A DNA stretch of 64,000 nucleotides from Pseudomonadota bacterium. Its GTDB lineage: Bacteria > Pseudomonadota > Gammaproteobacteria > Burkholderiales > Rhodocyclaceae. Under the pieces are notes generated by a model that ran no database searches, had not been told where the DNA came from, and saw only the letters and a program-made list of their open reading frames with translations. The stretch spans positions 1-64,000 of the forward strand of contig JAPLQT010000067.1 in the NCBI GenBank assembly GCA_026399515.1, given 5' to 3'. The translations under genes were made by a program, and so were the position numbers. The first letter of the stretch is position 1, and every line of letters begins with the position of its first letter. Of the stretch, positions 36,680 through 46,020 are shown one piece after another.

Positions 36680-38815
36680 CTAGTCTTCAGGCTTGCCGAG
36701 AGGCAAATCTGATAATGCCTGGTTGGCGGCGTCGATCAATTGATTGACCTTCTCATGGAGCGGCGCATAACTTTCGCTGGCGCCGTTCTTCAAGGCGCTT
36801 TCCAAGGCAGCGGATGCCGCCGAGAGACTATCCGCCCCGGCAGTCGCCGCTTCTCCCTTGAGCGAATGCACCTGGCGCCGGGCTTCCTCGAAGTCTCCAT
36901 TGGCAAGCAGCGCGTTTATGCCCAGTCGATATTCCGGGAGTGACTGGCGAAACATGCCCAGCACCGTCAAGAACAGTTCAGGTTCCACCTCCAGGCGCGT
37001 CACCGCCTCTTCAATTTTCCATTCGGCGTTGCCGCCGAGTGTCTGGATTACCCTATTCATGTCTTGATTGCCGGACCGGGCGGGCCGGCTTTGAGCCGAA
37101 CCCGCATCAGGCTGCTCCTGTGTCAGTGCATGCAGCGCTTCCAACAGTACTTTCTTCTTGATGGGCTTGGTGAGATGTTTATTGCAGCCTGCATTGAGAC
37201 TCTTCTGCTCGTCTTCCTGGAGTGCATGCGCCGTCAGGGCAATGACGGGAGTCTGAGCGAGTCCCCGCGACTGCTCGATGCGGCGGATTTCCCTGGTGGC
37301 GCTATAACCATCCATGACCGGCATTTCCATATCCATCAAGACGACGTCATAGCGGCCCGCTTGAAACTTTTCGACGGCGATGGAGCCGTTTTCCGCCAGA
37401 TCGATTTGGCAGGGTGAGTCTTTCAGCAAACTGCGCATCAGGAACACGTTGTTCTGGTTGTCTTCCGCCAACAGGATCGTGAGCGGCCGCGTGAAAGCGC
37501 GCGACGCAGGAATGGTCGCGGGCAGTTGCTCAACTGTGGTTGCGGGCGCTTCGGCCTTGGGCAAGAGGGCGACAAACCGGAAAGTCGATCCCTGGCCGAG
37601 CGTGCTGTCAACCCAGATGCGCCCCTCCATCAGTTCGACCAGTCTCTGGGTAATCGTCAGTCCCAGGCCGGTACCGCCGAAATTGCGGGTGATGCGGCCA
37701 TCAGCCTGGCTGAATGCCTCAAAAATCGAGTCGAGCTTGTCCGCGGGTATGCCGATGCCGGTGTCGCTTACCGAGAAACGCAACATGTCGGGAGCGTCAT
37801 GTTCGACTTCCACGGCAATGCCGACACTGCCAACGTTACAGAATTTGACCGCATTCCCCACCAGGTTGGTGATGCACTGCTTGAGGCGCTGTGAATCGCC
37901 ATGGACGAACTGGGGTACGTCGGCAGCGATGCTCAAGCGCAACTCCAGCCCCTTGTCATGCGCCCGTCCCGATAGCAATTCCATCTGTGTTTGCAAGAGG
38001 CGGGCGAGCGCAAAATCTTCCTTATACAGCTTGAATTGGCCCGCCTCCACTTTGGATAAATCGAGTATGTCATTGATCAGATCCAGCAGCGTATTTCCGG
38101 CATTCTGGAACACCTCCAAGTACTTGGCTTGCTCCTGCGTCAACTTGGTCTCGGCCATCAACTCGGCCATTCCCAGGATCGCGTTCATGGGTGTGCGAAA
38201 CTCGTGCGATACCATGGCGAGAAAGCGTTTCTGCTGTTCCTGCACCAAGCGCCGGGCGGTGACGTCGCGCGAGACTCCGACCACTTCCAATGCTTGCCCC
38301 TGGGCGTCATGGATGATGCTCATAGTGGATTCAGACCATACCGTGGAGCGGTCCTTACATGTCGATTCCAGTTCCACGACGTAGCTGGTTTCCCCAGAGT
38401 GTGCCGTCAGGTAATCGGCCGCTGTCCTCACCGCTTGTGTCCAGGGCGAGGAGGAGGATTTTTCAATGGAATGCCGCATGGCTTCCTCCACGGTGTATCC
38501 GGTCAGGCGTTCAATGGACGGGCTGATATAGCTGAGGCGTTGCCGGATCAGGTCGTACTTCCACAATACGTCTTGCGCATTGTCGGCAACCAGGCGGAAA
38601 CGCTCTTCGCTGGTGCGCAAGGCGGCGGAAAGCCTCGACAAGCGATAGGCAACCGCACTTGAAAAGGCGATGACCAAGAGCGCAATCGCCAGGGTGCGAT
38701 AGAGCCAACCAGAATCACTCTCGGGGCTGGATTGCGCTATCGCCGGCCAGACGCAGCCATATGCCAGGCAAAACAGCAAGGCATGCAGGGAATGGGTGCC
38801 TTGCGGTCGTTTCAT
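36680..38815 (-). CDS. Hybrid sensor histidine kinase (PAS-HisKA-HATPase-REC-Hpt)
   Basis: 711 residues. N-terminal hydrophobic segments (about 8-27 and 37-58) anchor it. A PAS domain follows (about 70-190, EERFRLVADNAQDVLWKYD). HisKA has the phospho-His in MVSHEFRTPMNAILGMAEL (about 207); HATPase has N- and G-boxes (LVGNAVKF, DTGIGIP, GGTGLGLTI). The receiver domain has ILLAEDNQNN, phospho-Asp in DVVLMDMEMPVMDG and the Lys in HLTKPIKK. The Hpt domain has RRQVHSLKGEAATAGA. It is a multi-step phosphorelay kinase with all key residues. The frameshifted receiver gene lies just upstream on the same strand and is the likely partner. The signal is unknown. Confidence 0.92.
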   Translation of the reverse strand: MKRPQGTHSLHALLFCLAYGCVWPAIAQSSPESDSGWLYRTLAIALLVIAFSSAVAYRLSRLSAALRTSEERFRLVADNAQDVLWKYDLIRQRLSYISPSIERLTGYTVEEAMRHSIEKSSSSPWTQAVRTAADYLTAHSGETSYVVELESTCKDRSTVWSESTMSIIHDAQGQALEVVGVSRDVTARRLVQEQQKRFLAMVSHEFRTPMNAILGMAELMAETKLTQEQAKYLEVFQNAGNTLLDLINDILDLSKVEAGQFKLYKEDFALARLLQTQMELLSGRAHDKGLELRLSIAADVPQFVHGDSQRLKQCITNLVGNAVKFCNVGSVGIAVEVEHDAPDMLRFSVSDTGIGIPADKLDSIFEAFSQADGRITRNFGGTGLGLTITQRLVELMEGRIWVDSTLGQGSTFRFVALLPKAEAPATTVEQLPATIPASRAFTRPLTILLAEDNQNNVFLMRSLLKDSPCQIDLAENGSIAVEKFQAGRYDVVLMDMEMPVMDGYSATREIRRIEQSRGLAQTPVIALTAHALQEDEQKSLNAGCNKHLTKPIKKKVLLEALHALTQEQPDAGSAQSRPARSGNQDMNRVIQTLGGNAEWKIEEAVTRLEVEPELFLTVLGMFRQSLPEYRLGINALLANGDFEEARRQVHSLKGEAATAGADSLSAASAALESALKNGASESYAPLHEKVNQLIDAANQALSDLPLGKPED

Positions 38816-38872
38816 TTTGGATCAGTATCGATGATGCAGTTTGCGCAACAGTACTCTGCGGGCGAAGCGGGG

Positions 38873-39312
38873 CTATGGCGCCTTGGATTCGCCGGGCTTC
38901 AACGCCGCGGCTTTCAGCGCGCGTGATTTCTCCACGGCCTGGTCTATCAACCCGAGCACCGTGGATGAGTTGAAAGGTTTGACGATGTAACCGCTGGCAC
39001 CGGCTTGCAGTGCCGCTTTTACGGTGGAACTGTCGCTGCTGCCGCTCACCATCAATACCACGGTTTTTGCGGCAACTCTTTTCTGATCTGCTTGAGTACA
39101 TCGAGACCATTGCCTTTCGGCATCAGGATATCGAGGCAGACGATATCCGGACGCAGTTTCAAGGCTTGTTCGATGGCCATCTCGCAATCGCTCGCCGACC
39201 CGACGACCTCGTAGTCGGGAGACTCTTCGCTACGCAAGATACCGCGCAACAAGGCGCGCATCGTGCCATTGTCGTCAACGATCAGGATGGTTGCCAACGC
39301 TTTATTGCTCAC
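38873..39312 (-). pseudogene. Single-domain response regulator, frameshifted
   Basis: The N-terminal part (SNKALATILIVDDNGTMRALL, phospho-Asp in IVCLDILMPKGNGLDVL) runs in one frame from a GTG at 39312 with GGAAG upstream, then stops after LPQKPWY. The C-terminal part (KTVVLMVSGSSDSSTVKAALQAGASGYIVKPFNSSTVLGLI) is in another frame and ends at 38873. The two join perfectly if one A is added to the run of five A (T5 at 39064-39068 on the plus strand). So the gene is a CheY-like receiver with a one-base loss in a homopolymer, either a true lesion or a sequencing error. It is followed by the hybrid kinase and would be its phosphate-accepting partner. Confidence 0.8.
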
Positions 39313-39440
39313 CGTGAACTTCCCGTATTTAGAAAAGTACCCACATATTATCGCACTGCCCCGGCAAAAATGGCGGACAAAGCGAAGATCCGCCAATGCC
39401 CGTCTGGTTTGAAACCCTACGGGGCATCGTGGCGGTTTCC

Positions 39441-39714
39441 TTAGGGCGTGTTCTCAATTGAGCGACGTGTGCGAACGAGGCATATGGCGCCCAGTGCAAG
39501 ACACGAGCGATGCCGTTGGGCCGTTCCCAATCAGGAGCGAGCAACGCCGCAATGGGGGCCATATGCCTCGTTCCCTCCGGGTTGTTGCCAAATGCGGCGT
39601 CCGCTTTGTTACTCGTCTCGTCAAGGGGGATGGCCATTGACTTCGACTCGCGTCGCGCGGCCATCCGCATTTGGCAACAACGCATCACGCCGATCAATCG
39701 AGAACACGCCCTAA
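39441..39714. mobile_element. MITE-like element with nested inverted repeats
   Basis: A 274-bp element between the receiver gene and the octaheme gene. Terminal inverted repeats: 39441-39464 and 39691-39714, 22 of 24 positions matching, beginning TTAGGGCGTGTTCTC. Inside are two more inverted pairs: 39473-39493 with 39553-39573 (20/21) and 39581-39597 with 39665-39681 (17/17, GTTGTTGCCAAATGCGG). A TA dinucleotide flanks the GGGCG ends, a possible target duplication. It carries no transposase. The right end is 76 bp from the octaheme start codon. Confidence 0.75.
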
Positions 39715-39790
39715 TGGAAGTCTGGACGCCAAGGAATATTGGTTGGGGGATAGAATCCGGGTTTTCTACGCCTTCCGATGGAACCGGGTA

Positions 39791-42060
39791 ATGTTGCGTG
39801 AAGTGTTTCCTCCGAGTATCCCTTCCTGGCGTGTCCTTCTTGCGGCATTGGTCATGGCGGTGCTGCCGATTCGGGAAACGCTCGCGGATATCCAACAGAC
39901 CGAAGAAAACCGCCTGATTGCTTTATCGAACCCGGTCGCGTGGTTGGGCGCCGCAACCTGCGCCTCATGTCATGTCAATGAATACCAGGCTTGGCAAGCC
40001 TCTCACCATGCGCTGGCAATGCAAACCGCCGACGACAAATCGGTGTTGGGAAATTTCAGCGGGGCACGATTCACTTACGCCGGCGTCGTTTCAACCTTCT
40101 TTCGCCGCAATGGAAAGTATTACGTCAATACCGACGGCCCGGACGGCAAGCTGGCCGATTTCGAGATTCTCTACACTTTCGGCTTCACTCCATTACAACA
40201 GTACCTGATTGCCTTGCCGGGGGGGCGTCTACAGGCCTTCGGCATCGCCTGGGATTCACGGCCAAAATCGCAACGAGGCGGACGCTGGTTCCATCTCTAT
40301 CCGGGTCTCGGGTTGAAGGCCGGCAATCCATTGCACTGGACTGGCATAGACCAGAACTGGAACTATCAGTGCGCCGAGTGCCATTTGACCCACTATGAGA
40401 AAAATTACGATGCCGGTAAGAAGGTATTCGACTCGCACTGGGCGGAAATCAACGTGTCCTGTGAAGCCTGCCATGGACCGGGCATTCAGCACGTCTCCTG
40501 GGCCAGAGGACCGCGTGAACCGACAACTGACAAGGGCTTGTCCAACGCACTCGACGAGCGCCGCGGCGTCCACTGGATTCCCGATCCACATACCGGGCAG
40601 CCGGTTCGCAGTTCTCCACGCGCCGGAAACCGGGAAATCGAGACCTGCGCCCGTTGCCACTCGCGACGCGGTCAGATCGACGAGGCTTTCGTTCATGGGC
40701 AGACTTTCTCGGACGCCTATCGTCCCGCCACTCTCGATGCTGGCCTCTATTGGCCTGATGGCCAGATGCGCGACGAGGTCTACAACCATGGGTCATTTCT
40801 GCAAAGCCGGATGCACGCGATGGGCGTCACTTGCAGCGATTGCCACGAACCGCACTCGCAAAAGCTTCGAGCGCCGGGCAATGCCGTTTGTGTTCCATGT
40901 CATCTTTCGACCAAGTACAACACTTCGAATCACCATCATCACGCCGAAAACACCCAGGGAAGCCGGTGTGCGGCTTGCCACATGCGCACGACGACGTATA
41001 TGCAGGTGGATTCCCGACACGATCACTCCTTCCGGATACCTCGCCCGGACCTGACGCGGAAACTCGGTATTCCGAATGCGTGTAACCAGTGTCATGCAAA
41101 AAAGACTCCGGAATGGGCGGCGACTACCGTCAGAAGATGGACGGGCCGCTCTCCGGGAGGCTTCCAGAGTTTTGCTCAGGCCTTGCACGACGCGGCAAAT
41201 GCCACGGTTCCGGCAGGTATTGTCGTCGATAGTTTGATTGCCGTGGCGAGCGATGCAGCTCACCCGGCGATTGCGCGGGCCACCGCATTGGCGAGGTTGG
41301 GTGATTACCCGCCAGCGGCCGCGATTGCCTCGGCACGCCGTTCCCTGGACGACCCGGATGCCATGGTGCGTGAAGCGGCCGTCAGCACTTTTTCCCATGC
41401 CGACGCCGCGCAGCGAGCGCGTCTGTTGGCTCCTCTCCTCTGCTGCAGGATAAAGTTCGTACCGTCCGCATGGCCGCTACCAAAGCGCTGGCCGGCGCCC
41501 CCGAAACCTTGCTCGGGATCGAAGACAAAAGCACATTCAAGATTGCGCTGGCCGAATATATCGCTGCGCAAAACTTCAACGCCGACCGTCCGGAATCTCA
41601 CTCCGATCTTGGCAGCCTCCATGTGGAACGTGGAGAGACAATCGCCGCCGAACGCGAGTTTCGAACTGCGATCGAACTTGACCCAAGCTACCTGCTTGCG
41701 AGCATCAACCTTGCCGACTTTTTCCGCGGCCTGGGCCGGGAGTCCGACGTTGAAACGACCTTGCGACGCGCACTTGAGCATGCTCCAAGGACGGCCATGC
41801 TGCACCACATCCTCGGTTTGTCGATGGTGCGGCAACAGCGTAAAAGGGAAGCCCTGCAAGAATTGCGCATGGCGTCCAACTTGGATCGCGACAACATGCG
41901 CTTCGCGTATGTCTATGCCATCGCCTTGCACGACGCGGGAAGGGTCGAAGAGGCAGTCGTACATCTCAAGCGGTCGATCCGGCGAGCGCCAGGCGACACG
42001 ATGCTCAGGCAGGTGTTGCGGGAGTTCGAAGCCGGGGGTAGTGGAAAATCCCGCAAATAA
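39791..42060 (+). pseudogene. Octaheme c-type cytochrome with HEAT and TPR repeats, frameshifted
   Basis: The protein starts at ATG 39791 with a signal peptide (WRVLLAALVMAVLPIRETLA). Eight CXXCH heme sites follow: CASCH, CAECH, CEACH, CARCH, CSDCH, CVPCH, CAACH, CNQCH. Next come a HEAT-like region and, in another frame from about 41440, TPR repeats (PESHSDLGSLHVERGETIAAEREF and onward) to a stop at 42060. The join is repaired if one copy of the tandem pair CTCCT (41430-41434 and 41435-41439) is removed, giving the continuous sequence LLAPLLQDKVRTVR. Periplasmic electron transfer is likely; TPRs may bind a partner. As read, the heme part is intact but the TPR part would be replaced by a nonsense tail ending at 42148. 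Confidence 0.82.
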
Positions 42061-42104
42061 TCGGGAAGCTGTGTTCCTATATTATTCTCAAGAGAGGTGC
42101 CCAT

Positions 42105-43607
42105 CTAGGAATACTCGAGGCCTGTCTGTTGCAAACCGACGAGGTTGATGTGGGTCGTATTGAGATCCAAATCCGCCGCCATTACGCCCAATGCGCCGAC
42201 AGTCAAAGCGCCTGATTTCAGCAAATCGACAATAGGTGCGGCATTCGCGGCGGTGGGGTGAGAGCCGACCAGGTTCGTCCAAAGCAGATCGACGACCGCG
42301 GGAGGAGTAGTTGCACCACCCGCATTCAGAGCAGCTTGCATGAGGTCGGCGTAGCTCATGCCTGCGTCAAGAAGACTCAGTCCGATACCAACGAATTGCT
42401 TGTTCGATACCGAAGTAGCGCCAAATACCGCCCCCAATACTTTCGCAGTAGTGCCGGCATTGCCATTCAGATCAAGCGCCACTTTCGTGTCGGAAAATTG
42501 AACGCGATCGATGTTTCTGAGTGTATCGATTCCCTCGGCGCCGGTGTTGTCCCTGACAGTGTATGAGCCGTCCGGATTTGCAGAAATCACGAAGTTGCTT
42601 GCAGGGCCGGAATATTTGACTGTGTCGATGCCGCCGCCGCCAACAATAGTGTCGTTCCCCGGACTACCGACAAGTAGATCGTTACCGGTTGTTCCCGTAA
42701 TGCCGAGACCCGTAATCGATGTAAAGCCGTAGGAACTGGTTCCCGCGTAAGCATTTCCGGCGAGGTCTTTGAGGCTGCCCGGGGTAACGACGAGCGCATA
42801 CCCGGTGTGATAGCCAAGATCCGATGCGGGATGGACCGTCAGCGTGTTTCCTGAAATCGATATATTGCCGCTGGTGGCGGCGTCATAGGTCGCCACCAGC
42901 GTTCCGCTGGATGTCATCAAGGCAATATTTCCCGAGCCTCGCTGGATGGATTCGCTGAAGGTCAGGACGATGTTGCTGTTTATGGCAACACCCGTGGCCT
43001 GAGTAGCAGGACTGAAACTAGTGATTGTCGGCGCCTTGGTGTCGATGGCATGAACCGCTGCGCTAGTGGCCGTGGCGATGGGATTACCCGCGGCATCGAT
43101 CACGGCGGCGGCATTCAATGTCAAGCCCAAACCGCCCTCGGTGTTGGCGGTCGGGGCTACTACCACGCTGTAGGCGGCGCCACTTCCCGTAACCGATATG
43201 ACGCTGCCGTTGGTGATGGTGAAATCACTCGAAGTCAGGCCGGTGACGGCTTCGCTGAATGCCAGCGAATAGGTTACGTTACCCGTGGCGGTTCCGGTAG
43301 TGTTGTCGGTGATCTTGACCGTCGGCGGCGTCGTATCTCCGAAATAGGTGGTGAGGTCGAGGGTGTCCCGCTGGTTATTGAAGACCAGAATTTCCATGTT
43401 GTACAACGTCGCATGCAGCGGGGCGCTGGCGCTGGAGATCGAATCCACGTGAACCGCGCCGTCACTGGCCTTGGTGATCGAGTAACTCGAACGTAGCGAG
43501 GTGCCCAGGTAGAGAGTGTCTGTTCCCCCGAGACCGTCCAGAGTGAAGGTGCCGGGATTGACGACAGTCCAGGAATCGTTGTTTGGGGTTCCGGTGTAAG
43601 TGGCCAT
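42105..43607 (-). CDS. RTX-type secreted protein with Ig-like domains and DUF4214-like C-terminus
   Basis: 500 residues. It starts MATYTGTPNNDSWTVVNPG with no Sec signal. Two Ig-like modules follow: a DxTPPTVKITDNTTGTATG-type domain (about 92-190) and an SbsA-like domain (APTITSFSPATQATGV onward). A short calcium-binding RTX block (GNDLLVGSPGNDTIVGGGGIDTV, about 309-331) comes next, then a DUF4214-like C-terminal region. This is the layout of proteins exported by type I secretion and acting at the cell surface. No ABC exporter is in the window. GGAG lies before the ATG. It lies 55 bp after apbE on the same strand and could be co-transcribed, though a functional link is uncertain. Confidence 0.75.
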   Translation of the reverse strand: MATYTGTPNNDSWTVVNPGTFTLDGLGGTDTLYLGTSLRSSYSITKASDGAVHVDSISSASAPLHATLYNMEILVFNNQRDTLDLTTYFGDTTPPTVKITDNTTGTATGNVTYSLAFSEAVTGLTSSDFTITNGSVISVTGSGAAYSVVVAPTANTEGGLGLTLNAAAVIDAAGNPIATATSAAVHAIDTKAPTITSFSPATQATGVAINSNIVLTFSESIQRGSGNIALMTSSGTLVATYDAATSGNISISGNTLTVHPASDLGYHTGYALVVTPGSLKDLAGNAYAGTSSYGFTSITGLGITGTTGNDLLVGSPGNDTIVGGGGIDTVKYSGPASNFVISANPDGSYTVRDNTGAEGIDTLRNIDRVQFSDTKVALDLNGNAGTTAKVLGAVFGATSVSNKQFVGIGLSLLDAGMSYADLMQAALNAGGATTPPAVVDLLWTNLVGSHPTAANAAPIVDLLKSGALTVGALGVMAADLDLNTTHINLVGLQQTGLEYS

Positions 43608-43662
43608 ATGCTTTGATCTCCAGGTAAGGGGAAAAGATGATGAGAAGGTCTGCGCGAAGAAC

Positions 43663-44613
43663 TCAGGCCTTCGGCATGGTGTTCATGTGAACTACGCCGT
43701 GCTGATCCATCGCCAGGTAAGTCATGCCGGATGCCTCGAGAAAGGTCAGTCCATCGGCCTGTTTCAGCATGGCGATGGTCGTGCAGTTGCCCGCCACCAC
43801 GGCCAATGGCGCTAGGACGCTGACGGTGCGCCAATGCGTGACGGGTTGGCCGGAGCGAGGATCGAGGACGTGGCAGTAACGTCGGCCGTCAAGTTCGAAG
43901 AATCGCTCATAGTCGCCGCTGGTCGCCAATCCCCCCTGCACGACGGGAATCGTCGCCAGGAGCCGATCTTTGCGGCGCGGATCCAGAATGCCCATCATCC
44001 ACGGTTGTCCATCCGGCTTGGGCCCGAGTACGCGCATGTCGCCGGCCAGGTTCACATAGCCATGGCGGACGCCGCGTTCGGCGAGGATGGCTCCGGCGCG
44101 GTCGGCGGCGTACTCCTTGCCGAAGCCGCCGAAGTCCATTTCCATGCCCGCCAGAGGCAAGTGGATCCGACGCTTGTTGCGTTCGACACGGCTCCAGCCG
44201 ATTAGTCGGCGCACACGGGCCAGTTCGTCCTCGGAAGGTATTCTGGGCAGCTTGAAATCCCATGCTTGCCGCAATACGCCGGATGTTATGTCGAACAGAC
44301 CGTTACTGGACTGGAAGAGCGCTTCGGCGTATTCGAGCAGCGCCCAGGTTTCGTCATCGCAGTCGACCGGATCCAGACCCGCGGCGGCATTTATGCGAGA
44401 GACAATGCTGTCGGGACGATAGCGGGAATACTTGACCTCGATACGGTTTACCTCGTCGATGGCCGCCTGTGCCAGCAACCGGGCTTCTTGCTCGTTGTCC
44501 ATGGCGAGGACGACTTCGCAGCCGCTGCCCATGGCCTTGAAAGGAATCCGAAAGGTTTGCATGTGCGGTGCCTTGGACGGGGTTCGCTGCTGAAGTGTTT
44601 GCGCGGCTTGCAT
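43663..44613 (-). CDS. apbE: FAD:protein FMN transferase
   Basis: 316-residue ApbE. It transfers FMN from FAD to a Thr or Ser of a target protein. Family features: FKAMGSGCEVVLAM, the substrate region DFGGFGKEYAADRA, and TSGDYERFFELDGRRYCHVLDPRSGQPV near the C-terminus with the Mg/FAD-binding residues. The ATG shares its A with the stop of the DUF3570 gene (TGATG), so the two are coupled; an internal ATG at 44562 is an alternative. No signal peptide or lipobox is visible, unusual for an enzyme that usually acts in the periplasm. The likely substrate is the DUF3570 protein upstream (see its motif). Confidence 0.93.
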   Translation of the reverse strand: MQAAQTLQQRTPSKAPHMQTFRIPFKAMGSGCEVVLAMDNEQEARLLAQAAIDEVNRIEVKYSRYRPDSIVSRINAAAGLDPVDCDDETWALLEYAEALFQSSNGLFDITSGVLRQAWDFKLPRIPSEDELARVRRLIGWSRVERNKRRIHLPLAGMEMDFGGFGKEYAADRAGAILAERGVRHGYVNLAGDMRVLGPKPDGQPWMMGILDPRRKDRLLATIPVVQGGLATSGDYERFFELDGRRYCHVLDPRSGQPVTHWRTVSVLAPLAVVAGNCTTIAMLKQADGLTFLEASGMTYLAMDQHGVVHMNTMPKA

Positions 44614-45761
44614 CAGAACTGCCGCGATACGCCGAGTTGAACGCTGCGGTAATTGAACGCTGCCAAGTAGGGGCTGCCGGTACCGAATAGCCGCCAGGCT
44701 GCGCGTTGTCCGTAGTTCTCGAGCTTGATGTCAACCAGCCAGTCCGGATTGATCTTCTTCGCGAGCTTGAGTCCAAGCGTATGCGCGCCGAAGGCCGACA
44801 CTCGTTGGTCCCCGGAATAGTAGCTTGCGTCGGCCGGCGGACTCGGCGCGAACGGCGAAGGAACTGCCTCTGCATCGATGTAAAAGTTTGCCGCGCTCTG
44901 GCTGTACAGCCTCACCAGGGGCGTCACGGTCCAGCCTTCGGCCAAGGGTTGGACATACTCGGCGCCCAGCGTATGCGCTTTGATATCCCCGGAGTCCGAG
45001 TAGTAGCGGTAACTAAACCGGACCGTGCCATCGGTTGAAACGAAGTGGTGGTTCCAGCGGGCCATGAGCGTGCTGTGATCGTGCACACGAGGACGGTTGT
45101 CGAGAATCTTGTAGGGATCCGAGAAATAACCGCGACCCCACGAGTGACCCAAGCTCAGTTGGACGATATCGACGCTGGTCAGTACTTGGGTAACACCCAC
45201 CAGCAGATCCGTGACCTGCTTGCTTTCATCCACAACAATTCCGTTGGTGGGATTGATTCTGTCGCTGGTGAGGCCGATTCCCGCCGTCCAGGTCGTATTC
45301 TTGTCTTCGCTCGATTTTGTGCCAGTCACGGACACGCTGCGCGACAGATAGTCCGATTCTGTCGATACGCTTGCACCGAAGCTCAGCGTTCCATCCGGAA
45401 AGTAGCGGGTGATTTCCGAGTCGATTGCATGACGCTTGTCGTGCATCGGTGTCAGGCCTGTAGTGTGGTATGCCGGTGATGCGCCCGAGATCCCATCCGA
45501 GGTCAGCGTGCCGCTGACCGACCATTCGCCGGCGATCGGCGCCATCACCGTCACCGCCGATGCGTCGATGTGGATGCGCGAATCGCCGGGCTGGCTATCC
45601 TGATAGTCCAGATGCTTGAGGCTGATGAGACCACGCTCGGGTGCGTTCTCGGCGTGGACAAGTCCGGACAATGCCATCGCCGCCGTCAGCAAACTAGCAC
45701 CTACCGATGGCCGCATGGCGGCGTTCGGATGGCGGAAATAGGGTCTTTGAATGTTTTTCAT
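44613..45761 (-). CDS. DUF3570 outer-membrane barrel-like protein with flavinylation-type motif
   Basis: 382 residues from ATG 45761 (AGGAT before it; a more distal in-frame ATG at 45806 overlaps the DUF4266 gene and is less likely). A long signal peptide ends near VHAEN. The rest is rich in alternating beta strands and ends in a Phe (VQLGVSRQF), as outer-membrane barrels do. The strand-rich start holds D89-G-I-S-G-A-S95, which fits the D-x-x-(S/T)-G-A-(T/S) motif that ApbE modifies with FMN. apbE follows with a 1-bp overlap. Together these suggest a flavin-bearing envelope protein. The family is otherwise uncharacterised; the flavin claim is inference from motif and neighbour. Confidence 0.75.
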   Translation of the reverse strand: MKNIQRPYFRHPNAAMRPSVGASLLTAAMALSGLVHAENAPERGLISLKHLDYQDSQPGDSRIHIDASAVTVMAPIAGEWSVSGTLTSDGISGASPAYHTTGLTPMHDKRHAIDSEITRYFPDGTLSFGASVSTESDYLSRSVSVTGTKSSEDKNTTWTAGIGLTSDRINPTNGIVVDESKQVTDLLVGVTQVLTSVDIVQLSLGHSWGRGYFSDPYKILDNRPRVHDHSTLMARWNHHFVSTDGTVRFSYRYYSDSGDIKAHTLGAEYVQPLAEGWTVTPLVRLYSQSAANFYIDAEAVPSPFAPSPPADASYYSGDQRVSAFGAHTLGLKLAKKINPDWLVDIKLENYGQRAAWRLFGTGSPYLAAFNYRSVQLGVSRQF

Positions 45762-45790
45762 GGGTATCGATCCTGAAGTGGTAGTCGGTT

Positions 45791-46018
45791 TCAATTGCAT
45801 CCGCATCCACCGCCGCCGACACCTGCGCCCCCGGACGCGCCCTCCCTGCTGCTATAGATGTGCTCGGTGAATTTGGTATCGAGCGGATCGCCCTCGAAGG
45901 TCATTTCAGGTCTGGCAAGATTGCCTTTTTCCCAGGGGCTGACCTGGGCCAGATGGCCGCAACCACCCATCAGCAACAGCGAGGCTATGGCCAATCGGCC
46001 GAATAAGGTCGTTCTCAT
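45791..46018 (-). CDS. DUF4266 small lipoprotein
   Basis: 75 residues. Lipobox LLLMGGC puts a lipidated Cys at residue 20. The mature part has WEKGNLARPEMTFEGDPLDTKFTEHIYSSREGA in register with DUF4266 and ends in a Gly-rich tail GGGGCGCN holding two cysteines. The tail and the neighbouring TlpA suggest thiol chemistry or metal binding, not shown. It starts 2 bp after the tlpA stop behind AGGAT. DUF4266, DUF3570, ApbE and a TlpA-like thioredoxin recur as a set in Proteobacteria, as far as I recall. Confidence 0.82.
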   Translation of the reverse strand: MRTTLFGRLAIASLLLMGGCGHLAQVSPWEKGNLARPEMTFEGDPLDTKFTEHIYSSREGASGGAGVGGGGCGCN

Positions 46019-46020
46019 GA

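Noticed and set aside
39313-39440. Riboswitch or terminator in the region before the receiver gene (TGGCGGA/TCCGCCA, GAAACC/GGTTTC)
   Set aside because: The hairpins are short, not followed by a T-run and match no aptamer consensus I know.
39329-39895. A 188-residue minus-strand frame across the MITE
   Set aside because: Its ends lie in the coding and leader sequence of other genes and the middle is the inverted-repeat element; no protein family is recognisable.
44613-45761. A second flavinylation motif at DGTLSFGAS in the DUF3570 protein
   Set aside because: The spacing between D and G-A-S is wrong for D-x-x-(S/T)-G-A-(T/S).
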